Positions 1 through 8,200 of a stretch of 20,683 bases of DNA are shown here, one piece after another. Source of the stretch: CAZIDL01 sp964537825 (lineage in GTDB: Bacteria; Bacteroidota; Bacteroidia; Flavobacteriales_D; CAYVSK01); the NCBI GenBank assembly GCA_964537825.1, contig CAZIDL010000044.1:1-20683 (forward strand). Reading direction: 5' to 3'. The position numbers and the translations under genes are program-made. The notes below the pieces were generated by a model that was not told the origin of the DNA, searched no databases, and saw only the letters and a program-made list of their open reading frames with translations. Numbering within the stretch: the first letter of the stretch is position 1; each line of letters begins with the position of its first letter.

Positions 1-193
1 CCCGCTCAACCACCCGAATGGCGTCCGCATCGGTGAGCTCGGTGATCATCATGTCAGCGATCCCTTTGGAGAGCGGGTCGTGCTCGGGGGATCCGCTGTT
101 GTTGTCGAAATAACTGATCGCCACACTGCGCGGTTCTGCCCGCACGAGGATCGTTAGGAAAAGGAGTCCGATGACCAGGAGGATCCGCTTCAT
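1..193 (-). CDS. Secreted CsgG/FlgO-like protein, N-terminal part only
   Basis: The gene starts at ATG 193-191 and runs off the left edge, so only 64 codons are visible. The protein begins MKRILLVIGLLFLTILVRA, a clear signal peptide, so it should act in the periplasm or outer membrane. The mature part (SVAISYFDNNSG, then KGIADMMITELTDADAIRVVER) matches the opening of the CsgG/FlgO/TolB-N-like fold: a first strand ending in YF-N, a helix that reports the total set of lipoproteins or factors, then a strand ending in VVER. The same pattern occurs in the neighbouring upstream gene (LAILYFENSS, KGLASMLISDLSQLDGLKVVER), so the two are paralogous over this domain. Its ATG overlaps the TGA of that gene in an ATGA tetranucleotide, indicating one mRNA and translational coupling. 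The domain assignment is by motif pattern; the C-terminal part and exact function cannot be judged here. Confidence 0.75.
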   Translation of the reverse strand, partial: MKRILLVIGLLFLTILVRAEPRSVAISYFDNNSGSPEHDPLSKGIADMMITELTDADAIRVVER

Positions 194-1560
194 GAGGCCT
201 GCTGCGTGCGTTCAAGTGCGTCCCTGGCCGGACCGAAATCGGGGGCTGTTTCGAGGACCTTTTTGAATTTCTTGCGTGCTTTCTCCATTTTCCCGGCATC
301 GAGAAGGTCCAATCCGGCCGAGTAAGTGTTGGCCGCATCGTAGGGAATGCCGCTATCTGCGGTCTTGGGAGGCTGCGTCCCGAGCTCCAGTTGTTCAGCG
401 ATCCGACGGGCCAATTTCTTCTCGAGGGCGAAAAAACGGGCCTTGCTATCCTCCAGGCCTTCCGAATGCAGCACTTCACCGGTCTCCACGTCGATCGTGC
501 GGGCATCCACCCGAAGCTTGCCCATCATTTCGAAATAAGACCCGATCAGGATCTTTTCGGCACCTAGGAGCTTGCCGACCTTAGCCGCCGTCGAGGCATC
601 GAACTTCTCGCTATTGCTGAGCTTTTGTTCTTCGAGGACCTCCTGCAGGCGGGCCCTTTCGACCACCTTGAGGCCATCGAGCTGGGAGAGGTCCGAGATC
701 AGCATGCTGGCCAAGCCTTTCCGGAGCTGATCGAGCTCAGCCTTATCCGAACTGTTCTCGAAGTAAAGGATCGCCAGGCGGGTTTTAGGACCAACAGTCG
801 TCTTCTCGTTGAGGGAATCGATCGTGGCGTCCGTACGGGCTTCGGCCTTTTTCTTGTCTTCCGCTCCCCCATCACTCGTATCAGCAACTGCTCCTTTTCC
901 GGAACCTCCTCCGGAGGATCCTTCTACGGTGGCATTCCCTCCTCCGGATGCATCTCCGGTTCCCTGCGCGAGCCAGCCCGGATAGATGAAGAGACCGACG
1001 GCCAGGACTGCGAGAAGGAGCACGGATGCTATGGCGATCGATGCGTTTTGCTTACGAGCCTTACCCGGAGCGCTCTGCTCCCTGGCCTTTTCCTTGACCG
1101 GCTGCACCAGTTCGTCCGGCATGGGGACCTTGCCCTGGAGGTATTCGCTGAAGAACCAATTGGTGAGGTTGGCCAGGGCGGTCTGACAGGGAGCGATCCA
1201 TTCCCGGGTGCTCTCCTCGTAACCTTCCTGCGCATGCGCCCCATAGTTGCCGTAGGTCTGGATCGTACCGATCAGGATGAGGATGCGGTCCGGAACGGCC
1301 TTCTGGTTCCGAAGCCCTTTGGCCAGTTCGTTCAGCAGCATCTTCTCCTTGGGGGGACCGATCTCCTGCGCGTAGATGAAGCGGCAAATGGCCTCGGTGG
1401 TCTTGCGGGCGTTCTGCAGGAAGGTATCGGGATCTTCCTCAGCGTAATTGAAGGACTTGATGAGCATCCGGCTCAGATGCTCGACCTGTGCCTCGAGGTC
1501 CCGGATCCGTCGGTCTTTGTCCTGTTCCTCGTCGTTCCCTTGTTCTTCGTTCTCGGCCAT
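190..1560 (-). CDS. Membrane protein: DUF4145/HEPN-like domain, TM helix, CsgG/FlgO-like domain, TPR
   Basis: 456 residues, function not known. Residues 1-30 are acidic and charged. Residues about 40-140 form an all-helical domain with TYGNYGAHAQE (102-112), which resembles the GN-x-x-AH motif of DUF4145/HEPN-like proteins. One membrane helix lies at about 173-194, followed by a Gly/Ser-rich linker (199-232). Residues 258-395 resemble CsgG/FlgO/TolB N-terminal domains (LAILYFENSSD, VVERARLQEVLEEQ, LLGAEKILIGSY, DARTIDVETGEV). A TPR-like pair of helices closes the protein (407-452). The predicted topology puts the HEPN-like part in the cytoplasm and the CsgG-like part in the periplasm. The stop overlaps the start of the next gene (ATGA), which encodes a secreted protein with the same CsgG-like domain. 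The ATG start lies just downstream of a plausible Bacteroidota promoter. The domain names are recognised from motifs and not from a search; the DUF4145 call is the weaker one. Confidence 0.85.
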   Translation of the reverse strand: MAENEEQGNDEEQDKDRRIRDLEAQVEHLSRMLIKSFNYAEEDPDTFLQNARKTTEAICRFIYAQEIGPPKEKMLLNELAKGLRNQKAVPDRILILIGTIQTYGNYGAHAQEGYEESTREWIAPCQTALANLTNWFFSEYLQGKVPMPDELVQPVKEKAREQSAPGKARKQNASIAIASVLLLAVLAVGLFIYPGWLAQGTGDASGGGNATVEGSSGGGSGKGAVADTSDGGAEDKKKAEARTDATIDSLNEKTTVGPKTRLAILYFENSSDKAELDQLRKGLASMLISDLSQLDGLKVVERARLQEVLEEQKLSNSEKFDASTAAKVGKLLGAEKILIGSYFEMMGKLRVDARTIDVETGEVLHSEGLEDSKARFFALEKKLARRIAEQLELGTQPPKTADSGIPYDAANTYSAGLDLLDAGKMEKARKKFKKVLETAPDFGPARDALERTQQAS

Positions 1561-1580
1561 GCCTTATCGGTGCTGTTCGA

Positions 1581-1611
1581 TGAAGGTAAGGAAAGCGGCG
1601 AAATGCGCCAA
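1581..1611 (-). promoter_or_regulatory. Candidate Bacteroidota-type promoter of the DUF4145/CsgG-like operon
   Basis: On the minus strand, TTGG (1611-1608) is followed after 19 bases by TACCTTCA (1588-1581). This resembles the Bacteroidota -33 TTG / -7 TAnnTTTG consensus, with 6 of 8 matches in the -7 box. It would give a leader of roughly 15-20 bases before ATG 1560. The 188-base gap to the upstream gene supports separate transcription. Consensus match only. Confidence 0.4.
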
Positions 1612-1748
1612 TTCCCAAAAGGCAACCTGATCATCAGGGTGCGGACCTTGCCCCTTGGACCATCGGCTTATCGACGGGCTTTATGACGGTGGACCGTTGA
1701 AAATCCGATCCGTCCCCGTATCATCTCATAACGCCCTGAAAAAGGTTC

Positions 1749-4067
1749 TCATCGAACCCGATCCTCTTGATAGCGGGAAAAGAGGCACTTGTTCATCAGG
1801 TCCTCGTAAGTTCCGTCGGGATGGTCCGTTTTGATCCGCTGGTAGTACGGGTTCCGGGCCTCTTGCTTTTCGAGCAGCTCCGTATAGGAAAGGTCATCGT
1901 ATTCCTCCCGAAGCTCTTTGCTGAGCCCACGATCCCTACAGATCCCTGCCAAAGCCAGGCACAAGGCAGTGAACCGCTGGTTATCGCTCAGTTCCGCTGC
2001 TCTCTCGTAATAGTGTTGGGCCTTTTTGCCCCGGGCATATTCAGCGTCATCGAGCAAGCCGGAGCGGGTCCTTCGGCCGGTCCAATAGTAGCGCCGCATC
2101 ATCCAGGCGTTCCCGTAATAGGTCATGTTGTTGTAACCGTTGGCCAAGCGGAAATAAGCAAGGTCCCGGTCCGCTGCATCCGGATCCTTGGCCCTTTCCC
2201 GGTATTCGAGGAGCTGCTCGGTCATCAGCTCCTTGTTCAAACTATCCGGAGCGATGGATATATCGGTATTGTACCACTCCCAGGCGAAAGGGTCCTTATC
2301 GAAGTAGTTCTGAAACGGGTATGCATCCGACTGCCAGAGGCTATCATCCACCCGGGAGAAGGAAGTCCTTGCCTTTCGCAACTCGTCCCTGCGGATCCAT
2401 TTCGTCCCCATCAATTCGTGAAGCCTTGAAAGGTCCTTTTCGAGTACGCTGAACTTCCATTGGCTGAAGGCATCGTCCCGTTCCTTCCCCTTCTTGACAG
2501 CGACCATGAGCGCTCGGAGCTGATCGGGGGAATAGGTAGCGTCCAAATAGTAGAAATAGTCCTTATAGAAGTCCGCACGCAAGGTTTGATGCCTCTCTTT
2601 GGTCCGCCAATGATGGCCTCCATCCCACCCTTGGTCGACCTCGTTCAATTTCGAGAGCATGATCGTCCCCGCCGTATGATTCCCCTTGTATTCCAGTTCG
2701 CGGGCTATCGCGAAGATCAGATCGGAGTGTTCCTCATCGCGCATGAGGACCGGGGCGATCTCGTCCGGTAGCTCCGCGTCCCCCTCAGGTTGGCGAGCGA
2801 TCGAGCAGACCGCTTTGATGCGCTCGACCCGTCGAGCAAGGCGGCGTTCTCCATCCTCCCGTTCCAGCACGGTGTTCAGGTCCTGGAGCGCATCCTCCGG
2901 TTCACGGACCATCAACCGCAAATAACCCTGGGCAGTTCGCCATAGCAAAGGGTCGCTCGTCTCCGGTATATCCACGGAATCGATGAATTCCAACAGTTCG
3001 CTGGCGTAAGCTCGATCCGAAGCGACCCGCTTTTGGATCTGCGCAGCGGTCTCGTATTCGGATCGGTCGTTATGGACGCACAACGCAGGCTGGAACTGCG
3101 AATAGTAAGGAGTTAGGACCCAATCCTCCAATTTGTTGAGCTCCCGAAGGAGGAGATAGCTCAAGACTTTCGAACCCGGACGCAAGTCATGGAGTTTTTC
3201 GATGCTCTCCAGTGCAGGGCCCGGATGAACGATCCCGTGCAAGGCCCATACAGCAGCTCGTTCGCGATCATTATCCGCAAGCTCCAGGGTTTTCCCTACA
3301 GGAATGGAGCGCTCGTAGCAGTAATGGACTTTGAAGCGTTTATCGGGGGCCCGATCGAAGACCTGGGCCGCATGATGATTCCGCTCCGGCCCATCCTCCA
3401 TGGCCTTTGTTTTGAAGTATCGAGCCCAGTGGTCGATGATGTGCTGCTCTTCCCGCCCTTCGAAAAAGCGTTCGTGGAGCCGACGCACCCTTTCGAGGTC
3501 TTTGCAATAATAGGCGAGGCGGAGGGCCAGGAAGCGATAGCGAAGGGTTAGGCGTCCATCGTCGGTCGATCGGGCCCGCTCCAAAGCTTCTCCGATCGAT
3601 TCCTCTTTCTTTACTTGCTTCTGCACGCTATGATCCTTTTCCCAGGGATCGTAACTATTAAAGCGATTGTATTGCGAACATTTCTTCGCAAAGGCCAGAT
3701 ACTCCCGGGCCTCGGGGTCTTTTTTCTTCAAGTATTCCATGAAGGGATCGTCCGCTCGGACCTCCTCCTGCTCCTTATAGATCGCATCGCGGATCGCTCG
3801 TCTGCCGAGGGACCCGTCGGTCCGTTCCTGCCAGAGCTGCACGTTCTTCGCCCGCCCCATTCCGGTCAGCGCCTCCTGATGCCCCGCATACATTCGAGGG
3901 ACACCTCGGGCCGAATAATAAAAAGGGGCATACCCCTCATAGCCCAGATGGTCGGGTTCCAGGAGCTGAAAACGCAAAACCTCTCCACGGGGGTAAAAGG
4001 GGGCGCAAGCGATCCCCTCACTCGGGCTCATCGCTAAGAGCAGAATAACAATGATGCAGGCTCTCAT
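1749..4067 (-). CDS. Large secreted helical-repeat protein of unknown function
   Basis: 772 residues. The N-terminus MRACIIVILLLAMSPSEGIA is a signal peptide, probably cleaved before CAPFYPRGE; the Cys lacks a good lipobox, so type I cleavage is more likely than lipidation. The CAPFYP-GE opening followed by an aromatic-rich stretch (YAPFYYSARG) recalls an uncharacterised family of Bacteroidota secreted proteins, but I cannot name it. The rest is rich in charged amphipathic helices with TPR/Sel1-like units, for example near residues 690-720 (AQHYYERAAELSDNQR then FTALCLALAGICRDRG). No catalytic motif is evident. The start lies 50 bases inside the end of the upstream lipoprotein gene, so the two are surely co-transcribed. 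The next ATG (4031) would remove the signal peptide, which supports 4067. There is no SD-like sequence before the start. A role in the cell envelope together with the lipoprotein is inference. Confidence 0.85.
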   Translation of the reverse strand: MRACIIVILLLAMSPSEGIACAPFYPRGEVLRFQLLEPDHLGYEGYAPFYYSARGVPRMYAGHQEALTGMGRAKNVQLWQERTDGSLGRRAIRDAIYKEQEEVRADDPFMEYLKKKDPEAREYLAFAKKCSQYNRFNSYDPWEKDHSVQKQVKKEESIGEALERARSTDDGRLTLRYRFLALRLAYYCKDLERVRRLHERFFEGREEQHIIDHWARYFKTKAMEDGPERNHHAAQVFDRAPDKRFKVHYCYERSIPVGKTLELADNDRERAAVWALHGIVHPGPALESIEKLHDLRPGSKVLSYLLLRELNKLEDWVLTPYYSQFQPALCVHNDRSEYETAAQIQKRVASDRAYASELLEFIDSVDIPETSDPLLWRTAQGYLRLMVREPEDALQDLNTVLEREDGERRLARRVERIKAVCSIARQPEGDAELPDEIAPVLMRDEEHSDLIFAIARELEYKGNHTAGTIMLSKLNEVDQGWDGGHHWRTKERHQTLRADFYKDYFYYLDATYSPDQLRALMVAVKKGKERDDAFSQWKFSVLEKDLSRLHELMGTKWIRRDELRKARTSFSRVDDSLWQSDAYPFQNYFDKDPFAWEWYNTDISIAPDSLNKELMTEQLLEYRERAKDPDAADRDLAYFRLANGYNNMTYYGNAWMMRRYYWTGRRTRSGLLDDAEYARGKKAQHYYERAAELSDNQRFTALCLALAGICRDRGLSKELREEYDDLSYTELLEKQEARNPYYQRIKTDHPDGTYEDLMNKCLFSRYQEDRVR

Positions 4068-5112
4068 GATCGAATCGTGCGATATCCTTGTGGTCCAGAT
4101 CGAAAAAGGCGAGCGTGGTCCTTTTTCCCAGCTCCAGCTCTTCTTTCAGGGAAGCGATCATCCGTCGCAATCCTTCTTCGCTGGCTTTCTCGACCTTCAA
4201 TCGGTCCCCGCGCCTAAGGTAATGATCCTCGACGACGGTATCCGCTCTGACCTCGTACCATAGCGGTTCCACTCGCTCGGAAAACCCCTCCACCGAAGCG
4301 GGAGGGATATCGAGGGTTTTCACGAAGCGCTTGTTCTGATACCAATGCACCCTCGAGAAGACCGGCAATACGACATCCAGGGGCAGTGGGTAGGCGGCAT
4401 CCCTTTTTAAATAGCGCTTCAGTTCGCGCGGATCCTGGATCGAATTCCTGTCCTGATACTTCAGGGGATGAAAAAGGTTGTAGCACATCAGGGAAGCCCG
4501 GTCCGCAGGGGGGATCCCCATCTTATCGGGATATTTGTACGGATAGAGCCGCAGGGTGACCGAGACCCTTTTCCCCGATCGCTTTTTGATCCCTTTTAGG
4601 AGCTCGAAATAGGCCTCCTGGGTGGTCGGCGTCCAATCGCAATCGATCTGGAGCTCTTCAAGCGCGCGCCCGTCATAAGCAGGGAACCGCTCCTCATAAT
4701 ACTTTTCACAGAGGTGAGTAATATTGTCCGCCAAGCTATCTATCGCTGATGAGCCGATCCCTTTCAGGACCTCGTTCCGGATAAAGACCGTCGGCACGAT
4801 GGAAGGAAGTTGCTCGCGTTCCATCCCTTTCAGAACCCCACTGTCCTTTCGCATCCGAAGCGAGGTCTTGGCGACCGGTCGGTTCCCCAACCGTTCATCC
4901 GGGACAACATCGAAGAACTTGATGTAAAGCCGGTCGATATCCAATTCCTTCAAACAGCGTCCTTCCTTTGGAACCAACCTTTCAGCTTCGCTCTTCCAGT
5001 AGTAAAAACCCCGCTCCACGCGGGTAGGGTTCTCCCCGCATCCCAGAAGCAGAACAATGCTCATGAACAAGAGGAAGGAGCAGCACTTCAATTCCCGGAA
5101 AAGGTGCAGCAT
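4018..5112 (-). CDS. Lipoprotein resembling DUF3142 / glycosidase-like TIM barrels
   Basis: With start ATG 5112 the product is 364 residues and begins with a lipoprotein signal ending in the lipobox LLLGC (Cys25). An in-frame ATG at 5205 would add 31 residues without signal character ahead of this, so 5112 is preferred. The body shows a strand pattern compatible with a (beta/alpha)8 barrel: LDIDRLYIKFFDVV, then PTVFIRNEV, ELQIDCDWT (153-161, acidic residues at a strand end, as in GH18-like and DUF3142 proteins), VSVTLRLYPY, SLMCYNLF and PLDVVLPVFS. This suggests a sugar-binding or degenerate glycosidase-like protein anchored to the envelope; activity is not proven. The gene overlaps the next one by 50 bases. 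A TAATTTAG box ends five bases before the chosen ATG, which would give an almost leaderless mRNA. Confidence 0.8.
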   Translation of the reverse strand: MLHLFRELKCCSFLLFMSIVLLLGCGENPTRVERGFYYWKSEAERLVPKEGRCLKELDIDRLYIKFFDVVPDERLGNRPVAKTSLRMRKDSGVLKGMEREQLPSIVPTVFIRNEVLKGIGSSAIDSLADNITHLCEKYYEERFPAYDGRALEELQIDCDWTPTTQEAYFELLKGIKKRSGKRVSVTLRLYPYKYPDKMGIPPADRASLMCYNLFHPLKYQDRNSIQDPRELKRYLKRDAAYPLPLDVVLPVFSRVHWYQNKRFVKTLDIPPASVEGFSERVEPLWYEVRADTVVEDHYLRRGDRLKVEKASEEGLRRMIASLKEELELGKRTTLAFFDLDHKDIARFDHESLHHCYSALSDEPE

Positions 5113-5117
5113 CGGGG

Positions 5118-5125
5118 CTAAATTA
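5118..5125 (-). promoter_or_regulatory. Candidate -7 box upstream of the lipoprotein gene
   Basis: The minus strand reads TAATTTAG, 7 of 8 matches to the Bacteroidota TAnnTTTG -7 box, ending five bases before ATG 5112. No convincing -33 TTG was found at the usual distance, so support is weak. If real, the mRNA leader is only a few bases long. Confidence 0.25.
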
Positions 5126-5198
5126 AGGGATCGGAGAAAGGGAGCTCGGACCTTCCTCCGTGAGGTAGGGCTAGATGAGGATCCCCAAAGGGACCAAG

Positions 5199-5242
5199 GA
5201 TCCAAAAAGCTCTTATCAAAGCCTTTGAGCTCTTTTGGGATC
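5199..5242 (-). terminator. Imperfect hairpin downstream of receptor phosphatase A
   Basis: The arms at 5199-5212 (GATCCAAAAAGCTC) and 5227-5242 (GAGCTCTTTTGGGATC) pair almost completely, with two one-base bulges and a 14-base loop. The hairpin starts nine bases past the stop of gene A and lies between it and the lipoprotein gene. There is no clear U-tract on the gene A side, so this is a structural candidate for a terminator and not a textbook one. Its AAAGCCTTTGAGCTC stretch shares words with the dispersed repeat at 9494-9595. Confidence 0.35.
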
Positions 5243-5250
5243 TGGGGTCT

Positions 5251-8200
5251 TCAGACCCTTACCCCCATCACCAATACATCGTCGATCTGCCCCTGATCCC
5301 CTTTCCATTCTTCGAATACCCGATCGAGCTCCGCTCTTTGCTCTTCCATCGCTTTCTGGTGGATATCCACTAAGAGTTGCTTGAAAGGGCCGTAGCGGAA
5401 CTTCTTGCCCTTTTCCCCACCGAACTGATCGGCATAGCCGTCCGAGAAGATGTAGAGCATGTCGCCTTTTTGAACTTGGAGCGATACGGTCGTAAAATCT
5501 CCTTCTGCATATTCATCGTAGCCCACTGGCATCGGGTCTCCCTTGATCTCGATACCGTCGGGGCTTTTCTTAAAAGGCTTGAGGCGATCCCGTACGGAAG
5601 GACCGTGATCGTTCCCTAAAAGGCCTCCCACCGAAGGAGGATCCTCCCCGATCCCCTTCCGCACCACATACAACGGGTTCTGGGCTCCGGCAAATCGAAC
5701 CTCCATATGCTCCCCACTTGGGGTTTGGAATTTAGGATTTGGATCTTGGGCTTTATCCAGCGGGATCTTCACCATCGCCGCATCCATCCCGTCCTTGGCC
5801 GTCTCATCAGGGTCCGAACCGCTCAGCTCCCGGACGACCCGTTCGCGGAGCTCCGTTAGGATCGCTCCCGGGGACGGGACCTCATCCGTGCTCATGATCT
5901 CATTGAGTTGACTGATCCCCAGCATCGACATGAAGGCACCGGGTACTCCATGGCCCGTACAGTCAACCGCTGCGAAATAGAGATGACCGCGATGCTCCTT
6001 GAACCAATAAAAGTCTCCCGAAACTTGGCCCTGGGGCTTGAAGAGGATGAAATGTTCAGGGATATGAGCTGCTGCCTCATCCTTTGAGCGCAAGAGGGCT
6101 TGTTGGATCTTTTGGGCGTAATCGATACTCCTGGTGATCTCCTCGTGCGCCTCTTCGATCGTCTCTTTCTGCTTTTGGATCTCTTTCGTCCGTTCCTGAA
6201 CGACTTTCTCGAGATGAAGCTTTTGGGCCCGAAGTCGGCGCCCATTGACCCATATGAGGAACCAAATGGTCCCAAGACTGAGGAGGGAATAAGCTCCGTA
6301 AGCGGTCCATGTACGGTACCAAGGGGGAAGGATACGGAAACGATACCTCGAAGCAGGACTAACCTTGCCATACATATTCCGGGCTTTCACGACATAGGTG
6401 TAAGTCCCCTCCGGAAGGTTCGTGTACTCCTTTTTCGTCTCCTTGCTCCATTCGCTCCATCGATCCTCGAAGCCTTTCAGCTTGTAGCTGTACGCAAGGG
6501 CCTCACCTTCGAAGAAAGAAGCGGAATGTTCGAAAATGATCCCGTTCATGGAATAGGGAAGTACAGGCTGTTCCGCTTCCGGTTGCTGCTGTACCATCCG
6601 CCAATTCAGGAGGGAGTCGCCCTTATCCGGCTTTCGATAGAATCCTCCGAAAAGAACGGAATCCCGCTTTTTTTCCATTTTTTCCGAAGTATCCGGCAGA
6701 ATGACCTTAACGCTTTGGATGCTCGATCGGAAGCTCCGATCATAGGCTTTCTCGACCCTGCCGTCGAAGCGGACCAACCCATTATCCCCCCCGATCCAAG
6801 TAACCCGATCCTCATCGAGGTGAAAGCCCCTTACCGCTGCCAGGCCCATCCCTTTGAACGGGAGGCTGTCGATCCGGTAAGCTTTTTCACGATCCCTTAT
6901 TAAACGAAGAGGATGGCGACTCGATTGGACCCAGACCGTCTCCCGTCCCTCTTCATATTTTTTAGCGGCCAGGCGAAAGACCTCACGTCCTCCTTCCCCC
7001 TCTTTATTTCCCGCAAAGGATGGCCCGAGGGTGCTATCAGGAAGAAAGTGCCAGCCTTTTTTCATGAACAAAGGAGTGGGCTCCGCTTTATCTTCTTCCC
7101 GATCCGGAGGGACCGCCCTGTAAAGGCCCTTGTCCCCACCGGCGACGATACGTCCCTTAAGGTCGAACAACCAGGTCTCCACTCGAGGCAGCCCTCCCCA
7201 ATGAAAACGATGCGCTATCCCCCCTTCGATATTCCCCTTCCGAAGTTCCTCGAAAGCGATCGTTCGAGGTTCCTCCCCTCCACCTTGCCAGGCCTCCTTC
7301 GGGATCACGAGCCATTCAACGCCTTTGGTGGAATGGGACACCCAGATCGACAAGCCGTGCTCCGAAAGCTCGCTGGCTTCATACATCCCAAGAGAAGGGG
7401 GCGGGCCGAGCGCTATGGACCGGACCCCTGAAGGGAGGCCGGAGATGGTAAGCCTCAGTTCAGGCTCTCCCTCGCGCCCCTTTTTCAAAAGAAGAACTTC
7501 ATCCTTGCCCCCGGCCGCGACCATGTCCTTGTAAGGCCCCTTCCCTCTTTGAAGATCCTTTCCATAATTTTCGAGTACCGTATCGATGCGCCGATCCCCA
7601 TCGACGATCCGAGCCCTGAAAAGGTATTTGCTTCCGATCAGGACGCCCTCTTTCCATGGGATGATATCGAAACATGGAACGCTCGGGCGAGGACCACGCT
7701 TCCATTTTCCTCCCCTTCCCTTCTTCCCCTTATCTTCTTCACGAAGATGAACGCCCTGGGAAGTGGCCAGCCAGGTACCCTTTCTTGTACCGGTTATGCT
7801 CCGGACCTTTCCGATGAACGCCTCTCCCTCATAAGCATACGTTTTGGGATCACCCGGAACCCAACGAGCCACCCCCTTATTGGTGCAACTCCATAGGGAT
7901 CCGGACCCCTCCTGGCCTTTGATGGTCTCCCACACGTAATTCGCCGGAAATCCCTTTTCCCGGTCCATAACGTGGACAACCTTTCCCGAGCTATCCACCA
8001 GGAAAACACCATTGGTCCGGGTGCTAAGCACTAAAGAAGCCCCCCAAGGATTCTGAGAAGGATCGAGAGCAGTAGCCTCTCGCATGGGAACATCCACGAT
8101 GCGTTCATCCTGCCCCTTCACCTTCGTAATCCTTTCTTGCTCCTCAGCACCTGAAGAGGGGGTGTACCGATAACGGTGGATCCCTCGATGGCGCGTGATC

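Noticed and set aside
907..918. Palindrome TCCTCCGGAGGA in the Gly/Ser linker of the DUF4145/CsgG-like gene
   Set aside because: Expected from the Gly/Ser-rich low-complexity codons of the linker.
625..1686. 353-codon plus-strand open frame opposite the DUF4145/CsgG-like gene
   Set aside because: It is the antisense of a gene with recognisable domains, signal anchor and coupled partner; high G+C leaves long antisense frames open.
6100..6903. 267-codon plus-strand open frame opposite gene A
   Set aside because: Antisense to the Y_Y_Y/TM/phosphatase part of A; no independent domain seen.
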